From the NCBI RefSeq assembly GCF_030345715.1, contig NZ_JAUASX010000008.1:1-64000 (forward strand): 64,000 nt of DNA. The letters run 5' to 3'. Positions within the stretch are counted from its first letter, which is position 1. Each line of letters opens with the position of its first letter. The notes beneath the pieces are model-generated. The model made no database searches. It worked only from the letters and a program-made list of their open reading frames with translations, and was not told the DNA's origin. The position numbers and the translations under genes were made by a program. Shown here in pieces: positions 1 through 7,577 of this stretch. This DNA comes from Solimonas sp. SE-A11. Its GTDB lineage: Bacteria > Pseudomonadota > Gammaproteobacteria > Nevskiales > Nevskiaceae.

Positions 1-43
1 AACGAGCAGCCGGCGCATTCATCTACGTCACGGATTGAGCATC

Positions 44-142
44 CAAGGGTGGGCTCGGCGTCCGGCTGATCTGCCTGCCAAAGAGCGACTCCGGCAGGCA
101 CAGCTACAATACAAGGGTGGGCTAAGCGCAGCGTGCCCACCC
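44..142. repeat. REP-like palindromic repeat at left edge
   Basis: The unit AAGGGTGGGC occurs at 45-54 and again at 113-122. The second copy pairs with GCCCACCC at 135-142 to form a hairpin. Between the two copies, TGCCTGCC at 72-79 pairs with GGCAGGCA at 93-100. This nested palindromic layout is typical of intergenic REP/REPIN-type repeats. It sits just past the 3' end of the leftward sirtuin gene. The bases to the left (1-43) show nothing recognisable. Family assignment is inference; copy number elsewhere in the genome is unknown. Confidence 0.45.
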
Positions 143-178
143 ATTGAAGACCATGCCGCCGCGCCGCTACAGCCCGCG

Positions 179-904
179 CTAACCCGGCAAGCGAAAACAC
201 CCCGGAATCACCTTGCTCGCCGGCCCCCGCAGCCGATGCGTGTACAACGCCGAAGCCTCGTTGTCCTCCGGATTCACCTCCACCATCAGCGCCCCGGAGT
301 CCCGCGCCAGTTGGGCAAAGCCGGCCGCCGGCCAGACCACGCCGGAGGTGCCCACGGAGACGAACAGCTCGCAGCCCGCCACCAGCCGGCGCGCGGTGTC
401 GAACACGGCCTCGTTCACCCTGTCCTCGAACCAGGTGATGTCCGGGCGCAGCCAGGCGCCGCAGTCGGGGCACTGACGGTGGCGATAGGGGCCGGCCTCC
501 AGGTCGTCCCGCAGGCCGTGGCTTGGGCAGCGCTGGCGCCAGAGGGAGCCGTGCAGCTCGGCGTCCACGCGGATGCCGGCCCGCTGCAGCAGGCCGTCGA
601 TGTTCTGGGTGACCACCCGGATATGGGGGTAGGCGGCCTGCAACTGCGCCAGGTGGCGGTGCCCGGCATGGGGCGCGCATTGCAGGACATGTGTCCTGCG
701 GACCTCGTGGAAATCCAGCACCCGGACGGGGTCGCGGTCGAAGGCGCGCTGGCAGGCGTAGTCCTCGTAGTTGTATTGCGCCCAGATGCCCGCATGTCCC
801 CGGTACGTGGGTACGCCGGACTCGGCCGACAGGCCGGCGCCGGCGAAGAACACCACGGACCGGTACTCGGCCGGATCGAAAGATTTCAGGGCGGGTTCCG
901 TCAT
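179..904 (-). CDS. cobB: SIR2-family NAD-dependent protein deacylase (CobB-like)
   Basis: This 241-residue protein is of normal length for a bacterial sirtuin, which removes acyl groups from lysines using NAD+. The NAD-binding motif GAGLSAESGVPTYRG lies near residues 22-36. The TQNIDGL motif and the catalytic histidine in ELHGS are present. Two cysteine sites (RCPSHG and QCPDCG) fit the structural zinc site, though the first pair may be Cys-x2-His. The C-terminal VGTSG and VEVNPED nucleotide-binding segments are intact. Where CobB and SIRT5 carry Tyr-x-x-Arg for acidic acyl groups, this protein reads HEVR, so the tyrosine is replaced by histidine while the arginine stays. The gene runs divergently from kdsD with only 26 bases between the start codons. 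Confidence 0.9.
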   Translation of the reverse strand: MTEPALKSFDPAEYRSVVFFAGAGLSAESGVPTYRGHAGIWAQYNYEDYACQRAFDRDPVRVLDFHEVRRTHVLQCAPHAGHRHLAQLQAAYPHIRVVTQNIDGLLQRAGIRVDAELHGSLWRQRCPSHGLRDDLEAGPYRHRQCPDCGAWLRPDITWFEDRVNEAVFDTARRLVAGCELFVSVGTSGVVWPAAGFAQLARDSGALMVEVNPEDNEASALYTHRLRGPASKVIPGCFRLPG

Positions 905-930
905 GGCTGTCAGCTTATACTTACACCCCT

Positions 931-1902
931 ATGAACGCCGAAAAACTCAAAATGATGGGCCGGCGCGCGCTGGAAATCGAGCGCGACGCGCTCACCGATC
1001 TCCTGCCGCGCATCGATGACGCCTTTGTCTCCGCCTGCCGCCTGATGCTGGGCTGCAAGGGCCGTATCGTAGTGAGCGGCATGGGCAAGTCCGGCCATAT
1101 CGGCGGCAAGCTGGCGGCGACGTTGGCCAGCACCGGTACGCCGGCCTTCTACGTGCACCCGGGCGAGGCCAGCCATGGTGACCTGGGCATGATCACCCGC
1201 CAGGACGTGGTGCTGGCGATCAGCTATTCAGGCGAGACCGGCGAGATCGTGACGATCCTGCCGCTGATCAAGCGCCTGGGCGTGCCGCTGATCTCCATGA
1301 CCGGCAAGCCCAAGTCGACCCTGGCCCAGGCGTCCGACGTGCACCTGGACGTGTCGGTGGCGCAGGAGGCCTGCCCGCTGAACCTGGCGCCCACCTCCAG
1401 CACCACGGCGACGCTGGCCATGGGCGATGCCCTGGCGGTGGCGCTGCTGGAAGCCCGCGGCTTCACGCCCGAGGACTTCGCCATGTCGCATCCCGGCGGC
1501 TCGCTGGGCCGGCGCCTGCTGCTGAAGATCGCCGACGTGATGCATGGCGGCGCGGAACTGCCCAAGGTGGGGCCGGACGCGCTGCTGACCGAGGCCCTGC
1601 TGGAGATGACGCGCAAGGGCCTGGGCGTGACCGCCATCGTCGGCCCGGACGACAAGGTCCTGGGTGTCTACACCGACGGCGACCTGCGCCGCACGCTGGA
1701 CAAGGGCCTTGACGTGCGCACCGCGAAGATCCGCGAGGTGATGACGGCCGGCGGCAAGTCCGTGCGTGCCGGCCAGCTCGCGGCCGAGGCGGTGCAGCTA
1801 ATGGAGAAACACAAGATCACCGTGCTGCTGGTGCTGGATGACGCCGGCAAGCTGGAAGGCATCGTGCACATGCAGGACCTGCTGCGCGCGGGGGTGGTGT
1901 GA
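931..1902 (+). CDS. kdsD: D-arabinose 5-phosphate isomerase
   Basis: The enzyme converts ribulose 5-phosphate to arabinose 5-phosphate, the first step of Kdo synthesis for lipopolysaccharide. The 323-residue product has an N-terminal SIS sugar-isomerase domain, with SGMGKSGHIGGK at about residues 49-60 and SYSGETGE and SHPGGSLGRRL further on. A pair of CBS domains fills the C-terminal third, as in the KdsD family. The ATG at 931 gives the family-typical N-terminus. An in-frame upstream extension runs antisense through the sirtuin gene and was rejected. No Shine-Dalgarno is visible, and a TATACT box at 916-921 lies only 9 bases upstream, so the transcript may be leaderless. The stop overlaps kdsC. 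Confidence 0.95.
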   Translation: MNAEKLKMMGRRALEIERDALTDLLPRIDDAFVSACRLMLGCKGRIVVSGMGKSGHIGGKLAATLASTGTPAFYVHPGEASHGDLGMITRQDVVLAISYSGETGEIVTILPLIKRLGVPLISMTGKPKSTLAQASDVHLDVSVAQEACPLNLAPTSSTTATLAMGDALAVALLEARGFTPEDFAMSHPGGSLGRRLLLKIADVMHGGAELPKVGPDALLTEALLEMTRKGLGVTAIVGPDDKVLGVYTDGDLRRTLDKGLDVRTAKIREVMTAGGKSVRAGQLAAEAVQLMEKHKITVLLVLDDAGKLEGIVHMQDLLRAGVV

Positions 1903-2417
1903 TGAGCGCCGCCCTGTCTTCAGCCGAAATTCAGCAGCGTGCGTCCAAGATTCGTTGCGTGTTCCTCGATATCGACGGTGTCCTGACTGACGGCAAGCTG
2001 TATATCGGCCCCAACAGTGAAGAAACCAAGACCAACTACGTGCGCGACGGCTACGGCATCAAGCTGGCGCTCAAGCTCGGCCTGCAGGTCGCGGTGATCA
2101 GCGGCCGGCCGTCGGAGTCCATGCGCCGCCGCCTGGAATGGCTGGGCGTGAAGCACATCGCCCTGGACACCGAAGACAAGGAGCCGGCCTACCTGCGCAT
2201 GTGCGCGGAGATGGGCCTGAGCGACGAGCAGTGCGCCCACGTGGGCGACGACGTGCCCGACCTGCCGCTGTTCAAGCGCGTGGGCCTGGCCTGCACCGTG
2301 GCGGACGGCCATCCCAAAGCCCTGGCCCTGGCGCACTGGACCAGCCGCTACAACGGCGGCCACGGCGCGGTGCGCGAGGCGATCGACCTCGTGCTGGAAG
2401 CGCAGGGCCTGGCCTAA
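1899..2417 (+). CDS. kdsC: 3-deoxy-D-manno-octulosonate 8-phosphate phosphatase
   Basis: KdsC removes the phosphate from Kdo 8-phosphate in the cytoplasm, continuing the pathway served by kdsD. The 172-residue protein is a C0-type HAD phosphatase without a cap. The nucleophile motif FLDIDGVLTDG is near residues 22-32, ISGRPS provides the second HAD motif, and GDDVPDLPL holds the third-motif acidic residues. Two start codons are adjacent, GTG at 1899 and ATG at 1902. Both overlap the kdsD stop, so translational coupling is likely. Its stop overlaps the lptC start (TAATG). Confidence 0.95.
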   Translation: MMSAALSSAEIQQRASKIRCVFLDIDGVLTDGKLYIGPNSEETKTNYVRDGYGIKLALKLGLQVAVISGRPSESMRRRLEWLGVKHIALDTEDKEPAYLRMCAEMGLSDEQCAHVGDDVPDLPLFKRVGLACTVADGHPKALALAHWTSRYNGGHGAVREAIDLVLEAQGLA

Positions 2418-2980
2418 TGAAGCGCGGCTCCTTGTTCCTGGGCATGGCGGTGGCTCTGGCGGGTCTGGCCGCACTGACCATGCTGCGCGGCTTCCAGCCG
2501 GAGGGGCCGCAGGTGGCGGTCGGTGGCAGCAGCCCGCCGCGCTACCAGCTGGAGGGCGTGGAGTGGACGCGACTGGACGCGCAGGGCAAGCCGCTGGTCC
2601 ACGCCACGGCGGCCACGGCGCGGTATTACGATGACCGGTCCGCGCAGTTCGAGACGTTGCAGGTGCAGCGCCTGGGCGAGAGCGGGCCCTGGAACCTGGA
2701 GTCGCCCAGCGGCAGCATGCCGGCGGGCGAGCAGCGTATCCGTCTGGACAAGCCGGTGGAGATGACCGGCAAGATGAAAAGCGGCGAGACCGTGCGCGTG
2801 GACACCGACTCCCTGTGGGTGGACCTGGAGCACAAGGAGATCGCCACGGAAGATCGCGTACGCCTCACCGGCACCAACCGCGCTGCTCGCGCCCGTGGCA
2901 TGCGGGCCGACTGGAGCGGTACGCAGGTGAAGCTGCTCAACGAAGTCGAGGTGGAGTATGTCCCGCAACCGCGCGGCTGA
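2417..2980 (+). CDS. lptC: LPS export ABC transporter periplasmic protein LptC
   Basis: LptC is a single-pass inner-membrane protein that passes LPS from the LptB2FG transporter to LptA. The 187-residue product has one N-terminal membrane helix (about residues 5-22) followed by a periplasmic beta-jellyroll with the LptC-typical segments YQLEGVEWTRLD, ARYYDD and LTGTNRAARARGM. The ATG at 2417 overlaps the kdsC stop. The last 23 bases overlap lptA in another frame. The kdsD-kdsC-lptC-lptA-lptB order is the standard proteobacterial arrangement. Confidence 0.92.
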   Translation: MKRGSLFLGMAVALAGLAALTMLRGFQPEGPQVAVGGSSPPRYQLEGVEWTRLDAQGKPLVHATAATARYYDDRSAQFETLQVQRLGESGPWNLESPSGSMPAGEQRIRLDKPVEMTGKMKSGETVRVDTDSLWVDLEHKEIATEDRVRLTGTNRAARARGMRADWSGTQVKLLNEVEVEYVPQPRG

Positions 2981-3563
2981 GGCGGCGTTGCTGCTGGTGT
3001 TGGGCCTGGTCACGGGCCTGGCCGCTGCGCAGCAGAAGCGTGAGAACAACGTGGATGCCCTGCGCCCCAATGGCCCGGTCACGGTGACGGCCGACCGCGC
3101 GGAATGGGAGCAGAACGGCGCCATGGTCTACACCGGCAACGTGCAGCTCAGCTCCGACACGCTCACGCTTCGCGGCGACCGCCTGGAGCTGCGCCAGCTG
3201 GAGGGTGGGCAGTTCACCGCCAGCGTCACAGGCAAGCCGGCGCACTTGGCGCACCCCGGTCTGAAGGAAAAGAACGGCGAGGCCGGCCCGCCCGTCAGTG
3301 CCGAGGCGCGCACGCTCAACTACGACAGCCGTACCAGCATGGTCGACATCCTCGGCAACGCGCACCTGACCCGCGGCAAGGACCAGATCGATGGCGACAA
3401 TATCGGCTACGACGCCGCGGCGCGGCGCATCCGGGCCGCGGGCGGTGAGGGTGGCCAGGTGAAGATCGTGATCCAGCCGCCACCCAAGTCCGGCACCGGT
3501 GGCAGCCGCGCCGCCCCCAAGGCGCCGCCGCCGCCGGCGATGGACGAAGGGGTCCAGCCGTGA
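2958..3563 (+). CDS. lptA: LPS transport periplasmic protein LptA
   Basis: LptA forms the periplasmic bridge that carries LPS to the outer-membrane LptDE complex. The 201-residue protein starts with a signal peptide (hydrophobic stretch to about residue 23, cleavage near LAAAQ) followed by an OstA-type beta-jellyroll: [20 protein letters not shown] and GDRLEL are typical strands. The C-terminal tail is rich in proline, lysine and glycine and looks disordered. It overlaps lptC by 23 bases and lptB by 4, consistent with a single transcript. Confidence 0.93.
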   Translation: MSRNRAAEAALLLVLGLVTGLAAAQQKRENNVDALRPNGPVTVTADRAEWEQNGAMVYTGNVQLSSDTLTLRGDRLELRQLEGGQFTASVTGKPAHLAHPGLKEKNGEAGPPVSAEARTLNYDSRTSMVDILGNAHLTRGKDQIDGDNIGYDAAARRIRAAGGEGGQVKIVIQPPPKSGTGGSRAAPKAPPPPAMDEGVQP

Positions 3564-4294
3564 GCGCCGCTTCCGTGCTGAGTGCGCACAACCTGGTCAA
3601 GCGCTACAAGAAGCGCACGGTGGTGCGCGATGTGTCGGTCAACGTGCGGGCCGGCGAGATCGTGGGTCTGCTGGGCCCCAACGGTGCCGGCAAGACCACC
3701 TCGTTCTACATGATCGTGGGCCTGGTCGCGGCCGACGGTGGCCGCATCGAGCTGGACGGGGAGGACCTCACCCGCTCGCCGATGCATGCCCGCGCGCGCC
3801 GCGGCATCGGCTACCTGCCGCAGGAGGCCAGCGTGTTCCGCAAGCTGACCGTGGCGGAGAACATCCTGGCGATCCTAGAAACCCGCGACGACCTGGACAA
3901 GGCAGGCCGCCAGCAGGAGCTGGAACGCTTGCTCGGGGAGTTGCACATCGCCCACATACGCGACGGCGAAGGCCAGTCGCTGTCCGGCGGCGAGCGCCGC
4001 CGCGTGGAGATCGCCCGTGCGCTGGCCGCCAACCCGCGCTTCATCCTGCTGGACGAGCCTTTTGCCGGCGTGGACCCGATCGCGGTAGGGGATATCCAGA
4101 ACATCGTGCATCACCTCAAGCAGCGCGGTATCGGCGTGTTGATCACCGACCACAACGTGCGCGAGACGCTGTCGCTGTGCGAACGGGCGTATATCCTGGC
4201 CGAAGGCGCCGTGATCGCCGAGGGTGCTCCGGCCACGCTGCTGGCGAACGAGACCGTGCGCCGCGTGTACCTGGGTGAGCAGTTCAAGCTGTAA
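3560..4294 (+). CDS. lptB: LPS export ABC transporter ATP-binding protein LptB
   Basis: LptB is the cytoplasmic ATPase that drives LPS extraction together with LptF and LptG, which are not in this window. All ABC elements are visible in the 244 residues: Walker [10 protein letters not shown] at 39-47, Q-loop in YLPQEASVF, signature LSGGERRR, Walker [10 protein letters not shown] followed by VDPIAV, and the H-loop histidine in [10 protein letters not shown]. The C-terminal YLGEQF ending is typical of LptB. The ATG overlaps the lptA stop by 4 bases. It ends the export part of the operon; about 195 bases with three hairpins follow before rpoN. Confidence 0.96.
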   Translation: MSAASVLSAHNLVKRYKKRTVVRDVSVNVRAGEIVGLLGPNGAGKTTSFYMIVGLVAADGGRIELDGEDLTRSPMHARARRGIGYLPQEASVFRKLTVAENILAILETRDDLDKAGRQQELERLLGELHIAHIRDGEGQSLSGGERRRVEIARALAANPRFILLDEPFAGVDPIAVGDIQNIVHHLKQRGIGVLITDHNVRETLSLCERAYILAEGAVIAEGAPATLLANETVRRVYLGEQFKL

Positions 4295-4326
4295 GCTCCA
4301 GGGCGGCCCCGGAATCCCCCGGGACA

Positions 4327-4413
4327 GGGCGGTTTCCGGCCTGGAGGCCGTGCCGGCGGCCAGAAACCGCCCGCCAAGGCTCCGACGGAGCCTCTCATTC
4401 CAAGGATGGAATG
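4327..4413 (+). repeat. three consecutive hairpins between lptB and rpoN
   Basis: Three inverted repeats follow one another. GGGCGGTTTC at 4327-4336 pairs with GAAACCGCCC at 4363-4372, with further partial pairing inside. GGCTCC at 4378-4383 pairs with GGAGCC at 4387-4392. CATTCC at 4396-4401 pairs with GGAATG at 4408-4413. None is followed by a clear T-run, so none is a strong intrinsic terminator. They could stabilise the lpt mRNA 3' end, attenuate readthrough into rpoN, or be REP-like repeats. Confidence 0.5.
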
Positions 4414-4450
4414 CATTAAAAGTGAAGCAACTTTCGTACCGTTTCAGGCG

Positions 4451-4456
4451 TAGAAT
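4451..4456 (+). promoter_or_regulatory. possible -10 element for rpoN
   Basis: TAGAAT at 4451-4456 resembles a sigma-70 -10 box and lies about 34 bases before the rpoN start, in a less GC-rich stretch. No convincing -35 box is found at the normal spacing, so this is a weak call. Confidence 0.25.
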
Positions 4457-4489
4457 GCGACACATGATTCACGCCGCAGCTTTCTCCGC

Positions 4490-5965
4490 ATGAAGACCTC
4501 CCTGGGCCTACGGCTGGGGCAGTCCCTGACCATGACGCCAGCGCTGCAGCAGGCGATCAAGCTGCTGCAGCTCTCCAGCCTCGACCTCCAGCAGGAAATC
4601 CAGCAGGTGCTGGAATCCAACGTCATGCTCGAGCTCGACGGCGACGCGCCGGCCGAGCTGGAGCCCGGCTCGGAGTCGGCCGAGGCCCAGGATGCGGCGG
4701 CTTCGTCCTCAGTCGAGGTGGCCTCAGTGGAGGTCAGCAGTGACGTCGATATTCCCCAGGAAATGCCCGTGGATGCCGATTGGGGCGATGTCTACGACAG
4801 CGCCGGCACCGGAAGCGCCACCGGCAAGAGCGGCGAGGATGACGACCTCCAGGTTTACCTGCAGGCCAACCTGCACGGCCAGACCAGCCTGCGTGACCAC
4901 CTGAACTGGCAGGCGGGGCTGGCGCCCTTCACCCCCACCGAGTCCGAGATCGCGGCGCACCTGATCGACGCCATCAACGACGACGGCTATCTGGAGAACT
5001 GGGAGGACATCGCCCAGCGCCTGCAGGAGGCCTTGGACGTCAGCTACGACCAGGTCGACACGGTGCTCAAGACCGTGCAGGAGTTCGACCCCAACGGCGT
5101 GGCGGCCCGTGACCTGGCGGAGTGCCTGCGCCTGCAGTTACTGCAGTTCCCGGCACGCGAGCCGGGTATCCAGGCGGCGCTGACCCTGGTGGACCACCAT
5201 ATCGGCCTGCTGGCCCGCAAGGACCCGGCGTTGATCGCCAAGGGCAGCGGGCTGGCGCAGCCCCAGGTGGAGCTGGCCCTGGCGCTGATCCAGTCGCTGC
5301 AGCCGCACCCGGGGCGCCCGTTCCAGGCGCACGAGTCGGACTACGTGGCGCCGGACGTGTTCGTGACCAAGAAGGAAGGGCGCTGGCGGGTGTCGCTCAA
5401 CCCCGAGCACGCCCCCCGCTTGCGCATCAATGGCTTCTACCAATCCATGATTCGCCGCGCGGACAGTTCCCGTGACCAGCTGACCCTGAAGTCGCATTTG
5501 CAGGAAGCCCGCTATTTCATCAATAGCTTGGAAGCGCGCAACGAGACACTTTTGCGCGTTGCACAATGCATAGTTGAAGAACAGCGCGCTTTTCTGGAAT
5601 ATGGGGAGGAAGCGATGCGTCCCCTCGTCCTGAGAGACATCGCCGAACAGCTCGGGATCCATGAATCGACGGTTTCACGCGCAACCGCGAACAAGTACAT
5701 GCTCACGCCACGTGGGCTATACGAGCTCAAGTTCTTCTTTTCCAGTCATGTGCAGACCACCCAGGGTGGCGTCTGCTCCGCAACCGCAATCCAGGCCATG
5801 ATCAAGCGACTGATCACCGCCGAGGATCCAGCACGCCCGCTGTCCGACTCCACGCTGTCGGAAATGCTGCTGAAGGAAGGCATACAAGTTGCACGCAGAA
5901 CCGTAGCGAAGTATCGCGAGGGTCTCGGCATTCCGCCCTCGCATGAGCGTAAACCTCCGTCCTGA
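4490..5965 (+). CDS. rpoN: RNA polymerase sigma-54 factor
   Basis: Sigma-54 directs RNA polymerase to -24/-12 promoters and needs AAA+ activators. The 491-residue protein has the full family plan. Region I is glutamine/leucine-rich (SLGLRLGQSLTMTPALQQA, then LLQLSSLDLQQEI). An acidic region II spans about residues 50-115. The core-binding domain and helix-turn-helix (LGIHESTVSRATANKY) follow. The C-terminal RpoN box appears as ARRTVAKYRE near residue 470. Its position between lptB and hpf-ptsN matches the conserved proteobacterial neighbourhood, where the downstream genes often modulate sigma-54-dependent and nitrogen-related functions. Confidence 0.97.
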   Translation: MKTSLGLRLGQSLTMTPALQQAIKLLQLSSLDLQQEIQQVLESNVMLELDGDAPAELEPGSESAEAQDAAASSSVEVASVEVSSDVDIPQEMPVDADWGDVYDSAGTGSATGKSGEDDDLQVYLQANLHGQTSLRDHLNWQAGLAPFTPTESEIAAHLIDAINDDGYLENWEDIAQRLQEALDVSYDQVDTVLKTVQEFDPNGVAARDLAECLRLQLLQFPAREPGIQAALTLVDHHIGLLARKDPALIAKGSGLAQPQVELALALIQSLQPHPGRPFQAHESDYVAPDVFVTKKEGRWRVSLNPEHAPRLRINGFYQSMIRRADSSRDQLTLKSHLQEARYFINSLEARNETLLRVAQCIVEEQRAFLEYGEEAMRPLVLRDIAEQLGIHESTVSRATANKYMLTPRGLYELKFFFSSHVQTTQGGVCSATAIQAMIKRLITAEDPARPLSDSTLSEMLLKEGIQVARRTVAKYREGLGIPPSHERKPPS

Positions 5966-5997
5966 TGGCAGGACGGTCAACCAGAGGAGCGTTTTAG

Positions 5998-6321
5998 ATG
6001 AACCTGAACATTTCTGGTCACCACGTCGATGTCACCCCGCCGCTGCGCGAGTATGTGCTGGCGAAGCTCAAGCGGGTGGAGCGCCACTTCGATCACCTGA
6101 TCAGCGCGGATGTGATCCTCACGGTAGACAAGCTCCAGCAGAAGGCGGAAGCCACGGTCCACGCCAGCGGCGCCAATCTGCACGCCGAAGCCATCAACGG
6201 CGATATGTACGCCGCCATCGACCTGCTGATGGACAAGCTCGACCAGCAGACCCGCAAGCACAAGGAAAAGCTCCGCAACCACCACCACAAGGACGCCATC
6301 AAGCGCATGGACCTGCAGTAG
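5998..6321 (+). CDS. hpf: ribosome hibernation promoting factor (short HPF/RaiA family)
   Basis: This family binds the 30S decoding centre and inactivates ribosomes in stationary phase. The 107-residue protein is the short form, lacking the C-terminal dimerisation domain of long HPF. Visible family features are the N-terminal NISGHHVDVTPPLREYV, the KVDK-like strand ILTVDKLQQKAEAT, and the basic helix DKLDQQTRKHKEKL. A good Shine-Dalgarno (GAGGAG) precedes the ATG. It lies 32 bases after rpoN and before a terminator, so it probably ends the rpoN transcript. Confidence 0.93.
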   Translation: MNLNISGHHVDVTPPLREYVLAKLKRVERHFDHLISADVILTVDKLQQKAEATVHASGANLHAEAINGDMYAAIDLLMDKLDQQTRKHKEKLRNHHHKDAIKRMDLQ

Positions 6322-6387
6322 TCCATCCCTGACCCGTCCTTCGTCCAGATGCATCAGCCCGCCTGAGGAGCCGATGCGGTAAAGTGA

Positions 6388-6424
6388 GGGCCGTTCCCAC
6401 GCGGGTGGGGACGGCCCTTTTGTT
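6388..6424 (+). terminator. intrinsic terminator after hpf
   Basis: GGGCCGTTCCCAC at 6388-6400 pairs with GTGGGGACGGCCC at 6405-6417 around a GCGG loop, with one G-T pair. TTTTGTTT follows. The hairpin separates rpoN-hpf from the ptsN group and ends only 4 bases before the first possible ptsN start. Confidence 0.85.
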
Positions 6425-6442
6425 TGAATGCATAATCAGATC

Positions 6443-6901
6443 ATGAAACTCGCCGATATCCTCTCTGCTGACCGTATCAGCAGCGGACATACGTTCACCA
6501 GCAAGAAGAAGGCCCTGGAAGAGCTCAGCAAGCTCCTCGCCAAGGGCGCTCCGGACGTGGGCAGTGGCGATATCCTCAACAGCCTGTCGGCGCGCGAGAA
6601 GCTTGGCAGCACGGGCCTCGGGCACGGCGTGGCGATCCCGCATGGCCGCATGTCCGGCGTCAGCGAGAGCGTGGGCGCTTTCATGCGCCTCCGGCACCCG
6701 CTGGACTATGAAGCCCATGACGGCAACGGCGTGGACCTGGTGTTCGGCCTGCTGGTGCCGCAGAACGCCACCGAAGCGCACCTGAAGCACCTGGCCGCCA
6801 TCGCCGAGATGTTCTCCGACGAGAACTTCTGCCGCGCCGCCCGCGAAGCGGCCGATGACCAGGCCCTGCACGCGCTGCTGGCCAACTTCAAGCCGGCGTA
6901 A
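6443..6901 (+). CDS. ptsN: PTS nitrogen-regulatory EIIA (EIIA-Ntr)
   Basis: PtsN is the terminal phosphoacceptor of the nitrogen PTS and regulates other proteins rather than carrying sugar. The product has about 152 residues from ATG 6443; an earlier in-frame ATG at 6428 would add five. Neither start has a clear ribosome-binding site. The fold is fructose-type EIIA, with the phosphorylated histidine in LGHGVAIPHGRM. The end of the domain (LKHLAAIAEMFSDENF) is intact. It is followed by hprK, rapZ, an EIIA-Man homologue, HPr and enzyme I, so a complete phosphorelay is encoded within 5 kb. Confidence 0.93.
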   Translation: MKLADILSADRISSGHTFTSKKKALEELSKLLAKGAPDVGSGDILNSLSAREKLGSTGLGHGVAIPHGRMSGVSESVGAFMRLRHPLDYEAHDGNGVDLVFGLLVPQNATEAHLKHLAAIAEMFSDENFCRAAREAADDQALHALLANFKPA

Positions 6902-6919
6902 TACCGGCCGCGGTCGCCG

Positions 6920-7543
6920 ATGGCCGCCTCCCGCAGGACCCGCCAGCCCCCTGGACCGACTCCGCATGCCGTGACCCTGCACGGCGTCTTCCTGGAGGTA
7001 TTCGGCGACGGCGTGCTGATCACCGGCCGCTCCGGCCTGGGCAAGAGCGAACTGGCGCTGGAACTGCTGGCGCGTGGCCACCGCCTGGTGGCCGATGACG
7101 CGGTGGAGTTCGAGCGCCACGGCGATGGGCTGAAGGGGCATTGCCCTCCCTTGCTGGAAGGCTTCCTGGAGGCTCGCAGCCTCGGGGTGCTCAACATCCG
7201 CCGCCTGTTCGGCCCCAAGGCCCTGCGCAAGTCGGCCATGCTGGACCTGGTGATCGAACTGGACGCGCCGGTGGCGCCGCTCAGCGGCATGGAGCGCCTG
7301 ACCGGGCACCGCGGCAAGCGGGAAATCCTCGGAATCGCCGTCGCTGAAATCTCAATTCCCATCCGCCTCGGGCATAATCTGGCGGTGCTCGTCGAAGCCG
7401 CCTGCCGCGACCTCAAGCTGCGTCGCCAGGGCTACCGCGCCGACGAGGATTTCAGCCAACGCCAGCTCGACGCGATCCGCCGCGCCGGACGGCGGGGCCC
7501 CCGCAAGAGCCGTCCCGGAACCAAGGCAAGGCCACCCGAATGA
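6920..7543 (+). CDS. hprK: short HPr kinase/phosphorylase (C-terminal domain only)
   Basis: HprK phosphorylates HPr on its regulatory serine and also removes that phosphate. The 207-residue protein is much shorter than the roughly 310-residue firmicute enzyme. It begins almost at the catalytic domain, with HAVTLHGVFLEV leading into the P-loop GRSGLGKSE near residues 35-43, and lacks the N-terminal DRTGG-type domain. LVADDAVEF holds the conserved acidic residues, and LNIRRLFGPKALR matches the family signature region. The C-terminal 40 residues are basic and low in complexity. The HPr encoded downstream keeps a serine at the expected target position. The start may lie a few codons later. Confidence 0.85.
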   Translation: MAASRRTRQPPGPTPHAVTLHGVFLEVFGDGVLITGRSGLGKSELALELLARGHRLVADDAVEFERHGDGLKGHCPPLLEGFLEARSLGVLNIRRLFGPKALRKSAMLDLVIELDAPVAPLSGMERLTGHRGKREILGIAVAEISIPIRLGHNLAVLVEAACRDLKLRRQGYRADEDFSQRQLDAIRRAGRRGPRKSRPGTKARPPE

Positions 7544-7577
7544 AGCCCGTCCAGAACCGTCCGATGGAGATGCCGGC

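Noticed and set aside
35-934. 299-codon rightward open frame opposite the sirtuin
   Set aside because: The sirtuin has all its motifs, whereas this frame has none.
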